From NCBI GenBank assembly GCA_959604825.1, contig CAUHCN010000001.1:1-64000 (forward strand): a DNA stretch of 64,000 nucleotides. Reading direction: 5' to 3'. Position numbers and translations under genes: made by a program. This document shows positions 54,301 through 63,600 of this stretch, one piece after another (position 1 is the first letter of the stretch; every line of letters starts with the position of its first letter). The notes under the pieces were generated by a model, which did not search any database, was not told the DNA's origin, and saw nothing but the letters and a program-made list of their open reading frames with translations. This DNA comes from an uncultured Collinsella sp. GTDB lineage: Bacteria; Actinomycetota; Coriobacteriia; Coriobacteriales; Coriobacteriaceae.

Positions 54301-55142
54301 TCCTGCACGGGAGCGTCCTCGCGGCGCAGGTAGTGGAAGTCGTTGGTGGCAATGACCTTGACGCCTACCTGCTTGGCGATGTCGATGAGCGTGCGGTCCA
54401 TCTGCTCATCGGTCAGGCCGTTGTCGGTGGTGATGCCGTGTTCCTGAATCTCGATGTAAAAGTCGCCGGGGTCAAAGGTATCGCGGAAGGTCTCGGCCCA
54501 CTTGATGGCGCCTTCCATGTCGCCGCGGTCGATGTATTTGGGGATGATGCCCGCGATGCAGGCGCTCGTGCAGATCATGCCCTTGGCGTGGCGGCGCAGG
54601 TTGTCGAGCGTCACGCGCGGCTTGTAGTAAAAGCCCTGCACGGCTGCCTCGGAAACCGTCTGCATCAGGTTGACGTAGCCCTCCTGGTCCTTGGCCAGAA
54701 GGATCATGTGGTAGAGCTCGGGCTTGTGGTCGCGGGCAAGGGTCTCGTCCGGCGTAAAGTAGACCTCGCAGCCAAAGATGGGCTTGATAACCAGGGGCGG
54801 CTTGAGCTCGTCGATGTTGCCCCTCTCGTCCCACATGGCCATGTCCTTCACATACTGGGCATGCTCGCGCGGGTTTGCCTCGGGATCGGGCTCCACCAGC
54901 TCGTCGCGGCGGTCCTTTTCCAAGAAGGCCTTGTCGTGGCTCCAGGTTTTGTACTCGGGCGTGTTGTGGTTGACGGCGTCGCAGGCCAGCGCCAAGTCGG
55001 GCACGCCATACATGTAGCCGTGGTCGGTAATGGCCACGGCGGGCATGCCAAGCTCAACGGCACGGTTGACCATATCCTGGATACGGGTTGCGCCGTCGAG
55101 CATGGAGAAGACAGTGTGATTGTGCAGATGGACGAATGCCAT
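51339..55142 (-). CDS. dnaE: DNA polymerase III alpha subunit DnaE
   Basis: The replicative polymerase of 1267 residues. The PHP domain starts FVHLHNHTVFSMLDG; the catalytic palm contains MPDIDMDFDDERR and HACAVLICRDP; the thumb and fingers include GPGRGSAAGAIVAYAM and YRPGPLGAGM; a C-terminal OB fold contains EGEATVVVFPKTY. The PHP metal-binding His residues look intact, so proofreading-type activity is possible. The ATG has GGAG 8 bases upstream. SNF2/SWIM follows on the same strand. Confidence 0.97.
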   Translation of the reverse strand: MAFVHLHNHTVFSMLDGATRIQDMVNRAVELGMPAVAITDHGYMYGVPDLALACDAVNHNTPEYKTWSHDKAFLEKDRRDELVEPDPEANPREHAQYVKDMAMWDERGNIDELKPPLVIKPIFGCEVYFTPDETLARDHKPELYHMILLAKDQEGYVNLMQTVSEAAVQGFYYKPRVTLDNLRRHAKGMICTSACIAGIIPKYIDRGDMEGAIKWAETFRDTFDPGDFYIEIQEHGITTDNGLTDEQMDRTLIDIAKQVGVKVIATNDFHYLRREDAPVQDVIMCIGMNAKVDDPNRMRMTGSEFYMKTEEEMRAMFPYCPEACDNTLEIADKCYVELDWDSIILPRFPLLDPGETHESQFRRECEKGLRQHYGDDWATREIGGVNIKERFEYEYKVICDKGFAAYFLIVAEYVQWAKDNGIGVGPGRGSAAGAIVAYAMNITAFDPLENGLMFERFLSPQRTEMPDIDMDFDDERRLEVVEHVRQLYGPEKVTHVITYSTIKAKQAINDAARVLDYPVYMGQRLSKMVSSDPKVKLKQVLEKQPGKEDLFNPDFAEAYKKDDDARRIIDTALSIEGLTRGEGVHACAVLICRDPVNEHVPTKLDTKGGVEITQYEGHTVADMGLLKMDFLGLRTLTVISKAKANIKKNFGIDIKEEEIPFDDPEIFKLMGSGHTAGVFQVESAGMTATIKNMKPTEYKHVVALIALYRPGPLGAGMVSSYINRMNGKEPAVSYDDRLDDILGETYGTMVYQEQVMLISVEMCGFSKGESDSRIRKPVAKKKIKLLTSTVLHWEDGSDETTYDHWMNGAIKNNYTREVAQKIWDDVLEFASYAFNKSHSAGYAILVMQTAWLKAHYPHEYMAAVLTSYTGKTDKIVHYVSACRHDGIPVLSPDVNESGTEFTATKEGVRFGLAGIRGVGTGVAQAIIAEREAGGPFKTLHDFVERVDSSQANRRVIESLIKAGAFDSTGYPRRQMMHFVDKNNPENIIDAAVKRQKDRASGQTSFFDMFGDVEGSGFEVSVPDPDGQEWDRHLKLSQEKEVLGIYVSDHPLRPFEYALSKARDFSFSQIDTGYEVQNPTGGTINQEIPEGKALWWAGMVSSVSKRVTKNGDPMGIVQLEDMEGEATVVVFPKTYKEAEGYLYGEVDPETGAQLSDAFVRIKGKLERSDRGDQIIAQEIVPLELSEEKNKPKVFEVMVPNSRFSQGNMARLATVLTTNPGGDRVEIFIEQVDGRVLRAEVPAKVNARSIPLLAEAKAIVGNQGRVTVI

Positions 55143-55382
55143 GTGATGAGCTCCGATGCGGGTTCGTGTTCTGACTGAACGATTTTACCCCACGGCGCGG
55201 ACAGCACCCGAACCTAGCCAAACCAACACGGGTAGTCAATTTGGGACCTTCAAAAAGGGGAATGAGGGCATCCAGATATATCGAGTATTACTGGAACCCC
55301 GGCGATGCGCGGAATGATTTGTGACGAATAGTCATGTCCATCAAGAAGGCTCGACGCTTCGGATAGCTCGTCAATCGATATA

Positions 55383-56582
55383 TCAATTCTTGGAGACCTG
55401 TATTCCAACCATTTTTAATGAAACAACGGCGGTAATTGCTATCGCGATTGCACCAATAATACCGAGCGCTATCTGAATGGGATATAACCCCAACACATGT
55501 CCAAATATGGAGAAAAACACTGCAGAAAAGAGAGCCCTTACCAGAGACGCGACGGAAAGGATCGTCGCGCGGAGATCGTCCGCTATCGCGTCTTGGATTA
55601 AGTTTTCCGAAGTGATGTACACCACTTCTGGGAGAAAACAAAGCACCATGCTAAGGCCAAACAAACACAGCGGATTTGAAGCGAACCACGGAAGAATCAT
55701 GAAAAGGCCAGCCTCGATTAGCATCGAGCCGAGCATGGTATTTCTTTTCCCGAAACGCAATGAGAAGAAATCTGCTGCAATGTAGGCCGTCGCATTTACT
55801 GCATAGGATGCACCGAAAAAGATTCCTATTATGGAGACGGGAGCATCAAATGCGTCGAATACCAACTGATTCAAGTTGTAATAACTCCCATAGAATCCAT
55901 CGAGCATGCTTGTGCCGATTAGAAGAAGCAATACCGCAAAAGCGGATTCTCCAACACGCCAGGTTTCGCGTCTGAACATCTTGGCCGCGTCAAACCTTCC
56001 CTTTTCAGAGCTTTCAGAACGGGTCGCTTCCGTCCTCTCAATGGGATACAGAAGGAAAAGCTGCAGGAGATAGAAAACGGAGACACATACGTAGAGGGCG
56101 CTCCAAGATACTTGGGCAATAAAAGATCCGAGCACAATCGCCATTCCCGTAGCGATTGATTGCGCGGCAAGCAGCCGAGCGTTGATGGTGAGGAAACGCT
56201 CTCCTTGACCGGCATTCCGGGCAATTTCATATAAAAGTGCTTGTTCGGATCCCGATTGAAGGGAGTAGGCGAGTGCCTCAACAAGGGAAAGCACGACAAG
56301 AAAGGGGCCTGAGAGCAACAGCATGCCAGCCGTATGGAAGAAAAGCAGCAGCACGCCCACTTGAATCGAAAACTTCTTTCCAAAGAAATCGCCTATCAGC
56401 CCTGTTGGCAGCTCGAGGACGACCGTTGTAATGTTAAACAGGGCTTGATAAAGCGCGATTTCCGTGACAGACATTCCTTTCTCCGCAAGGAAAAGTAGAA
56501 ACACTCCCCGATTTAAAACAAATCCCGCAAGAACGAAAAAGGCGGAATAGATGTGCAGTTGCGTAGCGGCATTCTTATTCAT
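55383..56582 (-). CDS. MFS transporter, AT-rich
   Basis: A 399-residue protein with twelve predicted helices and major-facilitator features such as LPTGLIGDFFGKKFSIQVG (motif A-like, loop 2-3) and RFGKRNTML in the second half. It could export a drug or metabolite; no substrate is evident. Its ATG overlaps the stop of the upstream 83-residue frame (ATGA), so it is translationally coupled. Base composition is clearly AT-richer than dnaE or addA, which points to recent transfer. Bases 55143-55382 between it and dnaE show no supported gene. Confidence 0.85.
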   Translation of the reverse strand: MNKNAATQLHIYSAFFVLAGFVLNRGVFLLFLAEKGMSVTEIALYQALFNITTVVLELPTGLIGDFFGKKFSIQVGVLLLFFHTAGMLLLSGPFLVVLSLVEALAYSLQSGSEQALLYEIARNAGQGERFLTINARLLAAQSIATGMAIVLGSFIAQVSWSALYVCVSVFYLLQLFLLYPIERTEATRSESSEKGRFDAAKMFRRETWRVGESAFAVLLLLIGTSMLDGFYGSYYNLNQLVFDAFDAPVSIIGIFFGASYAVNATAYIAADFFSLRFGKRNTMLGSMLIEAGLFMILPWFASNPLCLFGLSMVLCFLPEVVYITSENLIQDAIADDLRATILSVASLVRALFSAVFFSIFGHVLGLYPIQIALGIIGAIAIAITAVVSLKMVGIQVSKN

Positions 56583-56830
56583 TTGGCACTTCCATCAACT
56601 ACTTTTGTCGGGCCGCTCGCTACTGACTCGAAGCCTGAAGTGTTCACAGTTTCCGATGAAGAGCTACCTTGCCTTTTTGCGGCCTGGGCACGCTTCTCGT
56701 ACTTATTGCCGTTGAGCCTGTTGCGGCTGGAGCGCTTGCCCGTGGCGTTTTCGATATCCTGCATGATGGACCCCGCTAGGGCGTCAAAAAGCTCCTCCGG
56801 CGTCACCCCAAGCGTTTTGGTGAGCTGCAT
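56579..56830 (-). CDS. Small protein upstream of the MFS gene, possibly a DUF3284-like N-terminal fragment
   Basis: An 83-residue frame, MQLTKTLGVTPEELFDALAG..., with AAGGAG 6 bases before its ATG. The first 45 residues, with an amphipathic helix and IENATGKRSSRNRLNG, resemble the start of DUF3284-type proteins; the rest is Ser/Thr/Gly-rich and may be nonnative. The stop overlaps the MFS start, so it is either a small leader protein or a truncated gene captured in front of the transporter. The assignment is tentative. Confidence 0.45.
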   Translation of the reverse strand: MQLTKTLGVTPEELFDALAGSIMQDIENATGKRSSRNRLNGNKYEKRAQAAKRQGSSSSETVNTSGFESVASGPTKVVDGSAK

Positions 56831-56953
56831 ATGGCTCCTTATTCGTTTGAACCGTTCGAGCTATTGTACCGTCCCAGGCTCTCCCATGCGTTGCGGTGCT
56901 ATTTGGACGATTGAGGGCTTTATCCGGGGCGGCCGCGTGGGTTTGCCCAAAGT

Positions 56954-56982
56954 AGCTAAAAAAGCCCCGTCCCAAAAAGACT
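56954..56982 (-). repeat. 29-base intergenic motif, copy 2
   Basis: It is 28 of 29 bases identical to 8112-8140. On the minus strand it starts at the T-run that follows the addA terminator stem and includes the GGGACGGGGC core. Confidence 0.6.
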
Positions 56983-57012
56983 GCGGTGGAATCGATAGGG
57001 ATTCCACCGCAG
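56972..57012 (-). terminator. Terminator after addA
   Basis: On the minus strand CTGCGGTGGAATC pairs with GATTCCACCGCAG around a 6-base loop and is followed by TCTTTTT. Confidence 0.9.
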
Positions 57013-57023
57013 GTTGTTGAGGG

Positions 57024-60000
57024 CTAAAGGTTGTAGGTGACCACTTGGGGCTCGCAGGGGTTGGCGGGGTCGACCTGCTCCGCGCGGACGAACTTGACGG
57101 TCACGGCCTCAAAGCCCGCCTTGTGCAGAACATCGGCGTAGACGCGCGCCTGCAGGGCGTGCTTCTCCCGCAGCTGTTCCGGCGTCTCGTCCGGTGTGCC
57201 GCCCGTCTTGTAGTCGATGACCAGCGCGCGTGACGAATCCGCCGGGTTCGTCGCCAAGGCGTCGATGGCGCCCTCGGCATATGCACCGTAGCGGGCGATG
57301 TCCTCGTCCTCGCAGCCCAGCGAGAAGAACGGCACCTCGGCACGGATGCACGGCCAGGCAAGCAGCTCGGCACGGACCGCCGACTTGAGCCAGCGGTCCA
57401 GGGCAACGTCGAAGCGTTCGCGCTGCTCCGGCGTCAGGCACCACAGGCGCGCCAGCGCATCGGCACGCTCAGCGGGCAGCGCATCGGCACCCATCTCGAT
57501 GAGCCACTGGCAGGCGGCATGGAACGCCGAGCCCAGCGCCATGGGGTTGCCGGCGGGCTCAACGGCGGCCACGCCTGCATCCGTCATCTCGGAACCATCC
57601 GACTCCGCATCATCGCCGGCCTCGTCCATGGGCGTGTGTGCCTCGGCGGCACGGTCCTCGGACTCGGCATGCAGCGCCGCGGCAATTGACGAGTAGCTGT
57701 ACGAATCGCGCGCCGGATACGGGCAGGCGCCCATGCGCACGCCCACCGTCTGGGGATACACGAGCTCAAACGCATCGGGCTCGGGGTCGGCAGGGCCGGG
57801 AACGGCGGCGCGGGCATCCGCACCGGCGCCCTCCGGCTCCGCATCGCCGCGGACAAGCCTGCCCTCGGCATCCAGCGAAGCGTTGGCCTCAAACGCCTGC
57901 TCGCCAAAGGTAAAGTCCGAAAGCGAAATGAGCTCGTAGTCGCCCGGCTTGGAGTTGTCGAACACCAGGCGGTCGGCATCGAGCTGCGGCATGTCCAGAG
58001 CGTCGGTAGGCAGAATACGACGCAGCACGTCATAGGTCAGATCGGTCTCGACGTCGAAGGTCGGCGCCGTCACCTTGCCGCGGCTCACGCCGGCATCCAT
58101 CGCCAGAATGACCAGCTCTCGCGCACGCGTCATGGCGACATAGAGCAAACGAGCCCGCTCCTCGAGCGAGAGCTGCAGGTCGTCGTTGCGCAGGCGAACG
58201 AATGCCTCGGCGGGAGAACCCGTCGCGCACACGTCTTCCATGAGCTCCGGCGGCAGCCACAGCGACGTGCCCTTGCCCTTAAACGCGTGCTCAAACTGCT
58301 TTCTGACGTCATCGCCCTTCACGAACGTGCCGTCCGCGAGTTTAACGCCGTCGAAGCGTGCCGGCAGCGCCACGACCTGTGCTCCGCCCTCGACACGCCC
58401 CATCTGAGCCGCACCGGACGATTTGCGCACGCCAAAACACTCGGCAACCGCTACGACCGGATACTCCAGACCCTTGGACGCATGCACCGTCATGATGCGC
58501 ACCGCGCCGCCGCCTTCCTCGTTAAGCGCGCCCGGCGCCTCCTTGCCCGCCAAGAAGCGGTCGAAAGCGAGCGCGATGGAACGCGGCGAGTTGCCGAACT
58601 CGGCCTCCGCTTCGGCCACGGCGTCGAGCGCCTTGAGCACGTTGGCGGCAATGGCCTTGCCCTCGGGACCACGCTGCGCCAGACGCACAAACCAGCCGGA
58701 GGCGTTGACCACGTCGCGCGCGATGGCGGCGAACGAATCGCGGCCCACGCGACGAAGCGCATACCGCAGTACCTCGCGGGCGCGCGTCACCAGCGGCAGG
58801 TCTTGCAAACCCAGCACGTCGAAATCACTCATAATGCCCACGTCGATATTCCGGCGCGAGGTCTCCCCCGTCTCGCTATCGAGCTTGGTCGCCAGCGCCA
58901 GGAACTCCTGGGCGCCGAGCGCAAACATCGGCGATGCCAGCAGCGGCATAAGGCCCTGCGCCGTATCGGCCGGATTGGCGAGTGCACAAACCAGGGCGCG
59001 CACCGTCTGAACCTCGGCAGCTTGGGCAAAGACTGAGCCGCCCGCGATGACGCAGTCGAGCCCCTGGTCGCGGAAGGCCTGGGCGTAGACGTCTGCGTTG
59101 GTCATGCGGCCCAGTAGCAGCACCATGCCGCCCTGGGGCTGGCCGGCATCGGCAAGCGCGCGGAATCGCTCGGCGATCGCACGGGCCTTGGCCTGTGTGC
59201 GCTCCTGCGTACTGCCGCCGGCAACAAAGAGCGCCTGGCGACGCGAGGCGTCTGCCACCAGCGTGTCCTTGCGGCCGTCGCTCGCCTCAAGATCCAAAAA
59301 GCCCTGCATCAGGCCGCCGTCATCGCCATCGAAGACGCGTGCCACGTAACGCAGCACCTCGTCGTGGCTGCGGAAGTTGCGCACGAGCTTGACGAGCTCG
59401 CCAGCAGGGGCGTCGGCCACGGCAGTCGCCTCGGGCGCGGCAGACAGGCCCACCTTGCGCTCCTGGCGACGGAAGACCTCGACCTCGGCGCCGCGGAAGC
59501 GATAGATCGACTGCTGCGCATCGCCCACGGTGCACAGCGCGCGCTCCCCCGCACCCGTCAGATAGCGTATCAAATCGACCTGCATCTGGTCGGTATCCTG
59601 GAACTCGTCGATCATGACCATCTTAAAGCGGCCCTCGTAGGCCGCTCGAATAGCCGGGTAGTCGCGCAGGGCCTCATAGGCCATGCGCAGCAGGTCGTTG
59701 TTGTCGAGGGCAGACTGGGCAGCCTTGAGCGTGCGGTACTCAGCCTCTACAGAGCGGGCCAAGCCCACCAGTGCATCAAGCGCCGGGCCACCACAGGCAA
59801 GCACGATATTGATAAACGCATCGGCGGCCTCGGCCTTGAGCAGCTCGACCTGCTCCTTGGGGAACGCCTTGCTCGCCCGCGGCATGGCGCACGACATCAT
59901 GAGTCGCGCCGCATCCTCCATGGTTTTGCCGCTCGCCTCAAACGCGTCGATGGCGTCGAGTGCCGTCTGCGCCTTCTCGGTCGCGGCCTTGCTTGCGCCC

Positions 60001-60647
60001 AGCGCCGATCGATAGGCATCGGCGAGTGCCGAGGTATCGGCCTGGCCGCGCGCCACGCACACGTCGTCCATACCGCCCGGCAGCTGGCTCGATAGCTCCA
60101 ACAGGTCGCGCACCAGGCCTTTAATGGTGGTGCCGGCACCAAACGGCCCGCCCTCGCCCGCCATGGGATACCAGGCGTAGAGGCTTTTAAGCGAAGCGGC
60201 GAGCTCGGGGGCGGCATCGGGCACCGTCGCGCGGGCCAGCACATGCTCAACAGCCTGGTCCATAAGCTCGTCGGTATCGGTGAGCACCGTGAACTCGGGG
60301 TCGATGCCCAGCTCCAACGCGTGTGCGCGCAGGATACGCGAGCACATGCCGTGAATGGTCGAGATCCACGCATCGTCGACGGTCAGGGCCTCCTCGTCCA
60401 TGCCCTCGTCGATGAGCGCGCGGCGCACGCGGTCACGGATCTCGGCCGCGGCATCTTTGGTAAAGGTAATGGCGAGCACCTGGTCCAGATGCTCAACGAA
60501 CGAACCGGATTCGGGCGAGAGCGCGTAGACGATGCGGCGCGTGAGGGTAAAGGTCTTGCCCGAACCGGCGCCCGCCGAGACAAACAGCGGACGGTCGAGC
60601 GTTTTGACGATCTGCAGCTGTTGCGGCATCAAAGTCGAAAGATCCAT
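57024..60647 (-). CDS. addA: AddA-type helicase-nuclease subunit
   Basis: UvrD-like helicase with a C-terminal nuclease, part of the AddAB/RexAB enzyme that resects double-strand breaks for RecA. The 1207-residue protein has Walker A SAGAGSGKTFTLTRR near residue 25, Walker B MVMIDEFQDTDQMQ, IYRFRGAEVEVFRRQ, VRIMTVHASKGLEYPVV and LLYVAMTRARELVIL. The C-terminal PD-(D/E)XK domain has ALVIDYKTGGTPDETPEQL. It starts 3 bases after addB on the same strand, a tight operon. Confidence 0.93.
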   Translation of the reverse strand: MDLSTLMPQQLQIVKTLDRPLFVSAGAGSGKTFTLTRRIVYALSPESGSFVEHLDQVLAITFTKDAAAEIRDRVRRALIDEGMDEEALTVDDAWISTIHGMCSRILRAHALELGIDPEFTVLTDTDELMDQAVEHVLARATVPDAAPELAASLKSLYAWYPMAGEGGPFGAGTTIKGLVRDLLELSSQLPGGMDDVCVARGQADTSALADAYRSALGASKAATEKAQTALDAIDAFEASGKTMEDAARLMMSCAMPRASKAFPKEQVELLKAEAADAFINIVLACGGPALDALVGLARSVEAEYRTLKAAQSALDNNDLLRMAYEALRDYPAIRAAYEGRFKMVMIDEFQDTDQMQVDLIRYLTGAGERALCTVGDAQQSIYRFRGAEVEVFRRQERKVGLSAAPEATAVADAPAGELVKLVRNFRSHDEVLRYVARVFDGDDGGLMQGFLDLEASDGRKDTLVADASRRQALFVAGGSTQERTQAKARAIAERFRALADAGQPQGGMVLLLGRMTNADVYAQAFRDQGLDCVIAGGSVFAQAAEVQTVRALVCALANPADTAQGLMPLLASPMFALGAQEFLALATKLDSETGETSRRNIDVGIMSDFDVLGLQDLPLVTRAREVLRYALRRVGRDSFAAIARDVVNASGWFVRLAQRGPEGKAIAANVLKALDAVAEAEAEFGNSPRSIALAFDRFLAGKEAPGALNEEGGGAVRIMTVHASKGLEYPVVAVAECFGVRKSSGAAQMGRVEGGAQVVALPARFDGVKLADGTFVKGDDVRKQFEHAFKGKGTSLWLPPELMEDVCATGSPAEAFVRLRNDDLQLSLEERARLLYVAMTRARELVILAMDAGVSRGKVTAPTFDVETDLTYDVLRRILPTDALDMPQLDADRLVFDNSKPGDYELISLSDFTFGEQAFEANASLDAEGRLVRGDAEPEGAGADARAAVPGPADPEPDAFELVYPQTVGVRMGACPYPARDSYSYSSIAAALHAESEDRAAEAHTPMDEAGDDAESDGSEMTDAGVAAVEPAGNPMALGSAFHAACQWLIEMGADALPAERADALARLWCLTPEQRERFDVALDRWLKSAVRAELLAWPCIRAEVPFFSLGCEDEDIARYGAYAEGAIDALATNPADSSRALVIDYKTGGTPDETPEQLREKHALQARVYADVLHKAGFEAVTVKFVRAEQVDPANPCEPQVVTYNL

Positions 60648-60650
60648 GGT

Positions 60651-63600
60651 CTACACGTCCCTCCTTACAAACGTTCCTTCGTGGTTATACGAGCAGCGCG
60701 CATGCGCGGCCTGCGCCGACGTCGGGTCGACGGCGGCAACGTTGCCTGCCTCGAGCTCGCGCAGGCGCTCGGCGATGCCGGCCTCCACGCGATCGAGCAG
60801 GGCGTCGAAGTCCATGCTGCCACCCTCGCCGGGGAAACCTTTCTTAAGGCCCGGGATGCGACCGTCGCCGCGCTCTTCCTCGAGCAGCTCGCCGCTCGCG
60901 GCACCGCGCAACGCCGGCTTACCGCCCTTGGTCGAAAAGTAGAGCGCCGCGCGGGTGTCCAAATCCAGCGCCCGGCGCATGGCCTGGGCGTAGATAAGCG
61001 TTTGGGTATGCGGCGGCAACCAGCGCGGATCGTCGATGGGCGCCGTGCCCGATTCCTCGTCGCGCACCGTAGGGTCGGCGAGCTTAAACTCCTCGACGCC
61101 CGTGCGATGCTTGTAGTCGATCACCACGGCACGATTCTCGGCGTCCACGTCCACGCGGTCGATGCGCCCGCCGAGCGGCCAACCGGCATACTCGACCTTG
61201 AGCTCGTTGAAGGCGAACTCCAGGTAGCGTGGGACAAAGGGGGCAAGTGCCTCGGACTCGTAGGCAAGCACGCCCTCCAACTGCGGCAAGATCTCGGCCA
61301 CCTGGCGCTCCTCCACCGCAGAGAGCGGCACCAGCGGGCCCTCCGTGCCGCGCTTGCCGGCGTGCTCGGCCAACGTCTCGTCAAAGACCTCGCGCAGCAG
61401 CTCCTGAGCGCGCGGCAGATTCTCGGGCGTCACGCGCTCCATGCCCTCCTGGGGCAGGCGGGCATGCAGGTGCTCCAGCACATCGTGGACAAAGTTGCCC
61501 TTCTCCATATTTCCAAAGCCCGCGTCGATGGACTGAGGCTTCACGCGATACGACACGAACCAGCACAGCGGGCACGTCGAGTACGCCTCAATCTGCGAGG
61601 CGGACGTCAGACGCGGCACGAGCGGCGCGTTCTCGCCCTCGCCATCGCGGCGACGCAGGACCAGGTACGGCACAGCCGCCTCACTCAAATGCTGAGGAGC
61701 CTCGCACGCAACACGCTTGCACTCGATGCCCTCGCCGGCCGCTGGATCAAAATCGGCGACGATACCGCCCTCGCCCGCGCACGCAACCTTGGCTGTGCCA
61801 GCGGCCTCGGCATGCGCCCGCAACTCGGTCCACACGGCAGCCGGATAGCACTCACGCGCCTGGCGATCGTGGGTCACGCGGGCGAGCACAACGGGGCCGC
61901 GTGCCGCCTGCATCGCGCGGCCAAAGCGCACGCGCAGCAGGGCCGCGGGCTCAAGCGTCACGCCGCTGCGACCCAGCTCGGCCGTCAGCGTAGCTAGCGG
62001 GCCCTCCTCATGTGAGAGCGGGTAACTGTCCAGATCGACGTCGGCAAACAGCACGGCATCGTAGCTGTCGGGGCGCAGGGCTACCGCATCGGCAAGCGAC
62101 GCAAAGCGCGCCTGGGCGCGCGGCGCGCGGTCGACCTCGTAGGTCTCGTAATCGTATGCGGTGCTGCGCTTGTCCACCTTGGTACGGACGCCGTCGAGCA
62201 CGGGCACGGTCGCGGCCTGCGACACGTCGAGCGCGCGGGCGTCGTTCATAAGGATGTCGATGGCATGTCGCAGCAGGGCGGTCTCCGCCTGGCGACAGGC
62301 CTGGCCGTCAAGGCCGCCTAGAGCGCGATCGGGCAGCGCCTCGGCGACGGCGAGCATTGCCTTGAGCGCCGTCACGGGCTTGTCGCGCCACAGCGCTTGG
62401 AACACGTCCGAGACCACGCACGGCACGCTCTTAAACCGGTTCTCATCACTGGCAGCCTTGCGCGTGCCCCTGACCTGGCCCTGCACGCTCTGCAGCAAGC
62501 TCTTGACGCCCGCAGTGGTCTTGCCGCGCGACAGGCGCATGTTCTTGTCGAAGGTGCGCGCGCTGGCGGCGTCGGCGCCCGAAAGCGGACTGTAAATCCA
62601 GTCGGTAAGCTCCGGCGCGGGCCACCACTCGGTCTTTGACGCCATGCCCTCATCGGCGGCCTTCATGCGCTCGATCAGGCCGGCAAGCGCCGCAAACCGC
62701 CCGCCCGCAATGGATTGGGAAAACGCCGTGAACTCGGTTGCCTCGGCCGCAATGTGACGCGCCGCCAAACGGGCAGCGAGTTCACCGAACAGCTGAGGCG
62801 CCCGGGCAGACACCACGAGCACGCGCGCGGGGTCCGCGGACGCCGCGACACCGCCGTCGACCGCGGCGTCCTCACGCGTTTTTACCAGCTCATCGATTAC
62901 ATCCACATAGGCGTGGGCGCGGGCGTGAGGGCCGGCAACCTCTACAAAGGTAGGCTGAGCGGCGGACTTGGAGGCAGTCTGGGGCGCGGCGGCACCCTCG
63001 CCCAGCGGCGCGGCCTCAAACAGCACACCGCGGGCATCAAATGCCGCGGCAAGTTCCTCGCGCATTGCCGCCTGCTCGCGGGCAAGCAGCACAACGACCT
63101 CTCCCCCATTGTTCGCCACGGCCGACAGCAACTCGAGCAGGCTGTGCGTAAACGACGTGATACCGCGCACGCATACGGCGCGGACGCACGCCGGAAGGTT
63201 GTCGGCCAGCACCTCGCCCATAAGGTCAGCCGCCTCGCAGGGCTCGACCATGTCTCGACGGTCCAAGCCGCTCGCATAGGCGCTCAACAGCTCGAACACG
63301 CGGGCCTCGGCGTCACTCTTGGGATCGGGCTGGCAAACGTCGCCGCGGCAGCGCTCGGCACCCGTTCCCGCTACGCCCGGCAGCACATCGCGGGCCATGC
63401 GCGCGAGCATGCGCACCGTACCCTGACTGCGCGAAAGCGGCTGCAGGCCGGCATCGTCGCGACGGGCAATCATGTCCGAGAACAGCATCTGGCGCTGCAT
63501 GTTGTCGACGAAGCTGCGGCCATCGCCCATAAGCTCCCACAGCGAACGAAGCCACGACGCGGGGGTTTTGTAGTCAACGCCCAGCGAGGCGCCAGCAACC

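Noticed and set aside
51294..55178. 1294-codon open frame on the plus strand
   Set aside because: It is exactly antisense to dnaE; high-GC codon bias keeps the opposite frame open.
55262..55324. 20-codon plus-strand frame after AAAGGGGA
   Set aside because: The purine run abuts the ATG, leaving no spacer, and nothing supports a real peptide.
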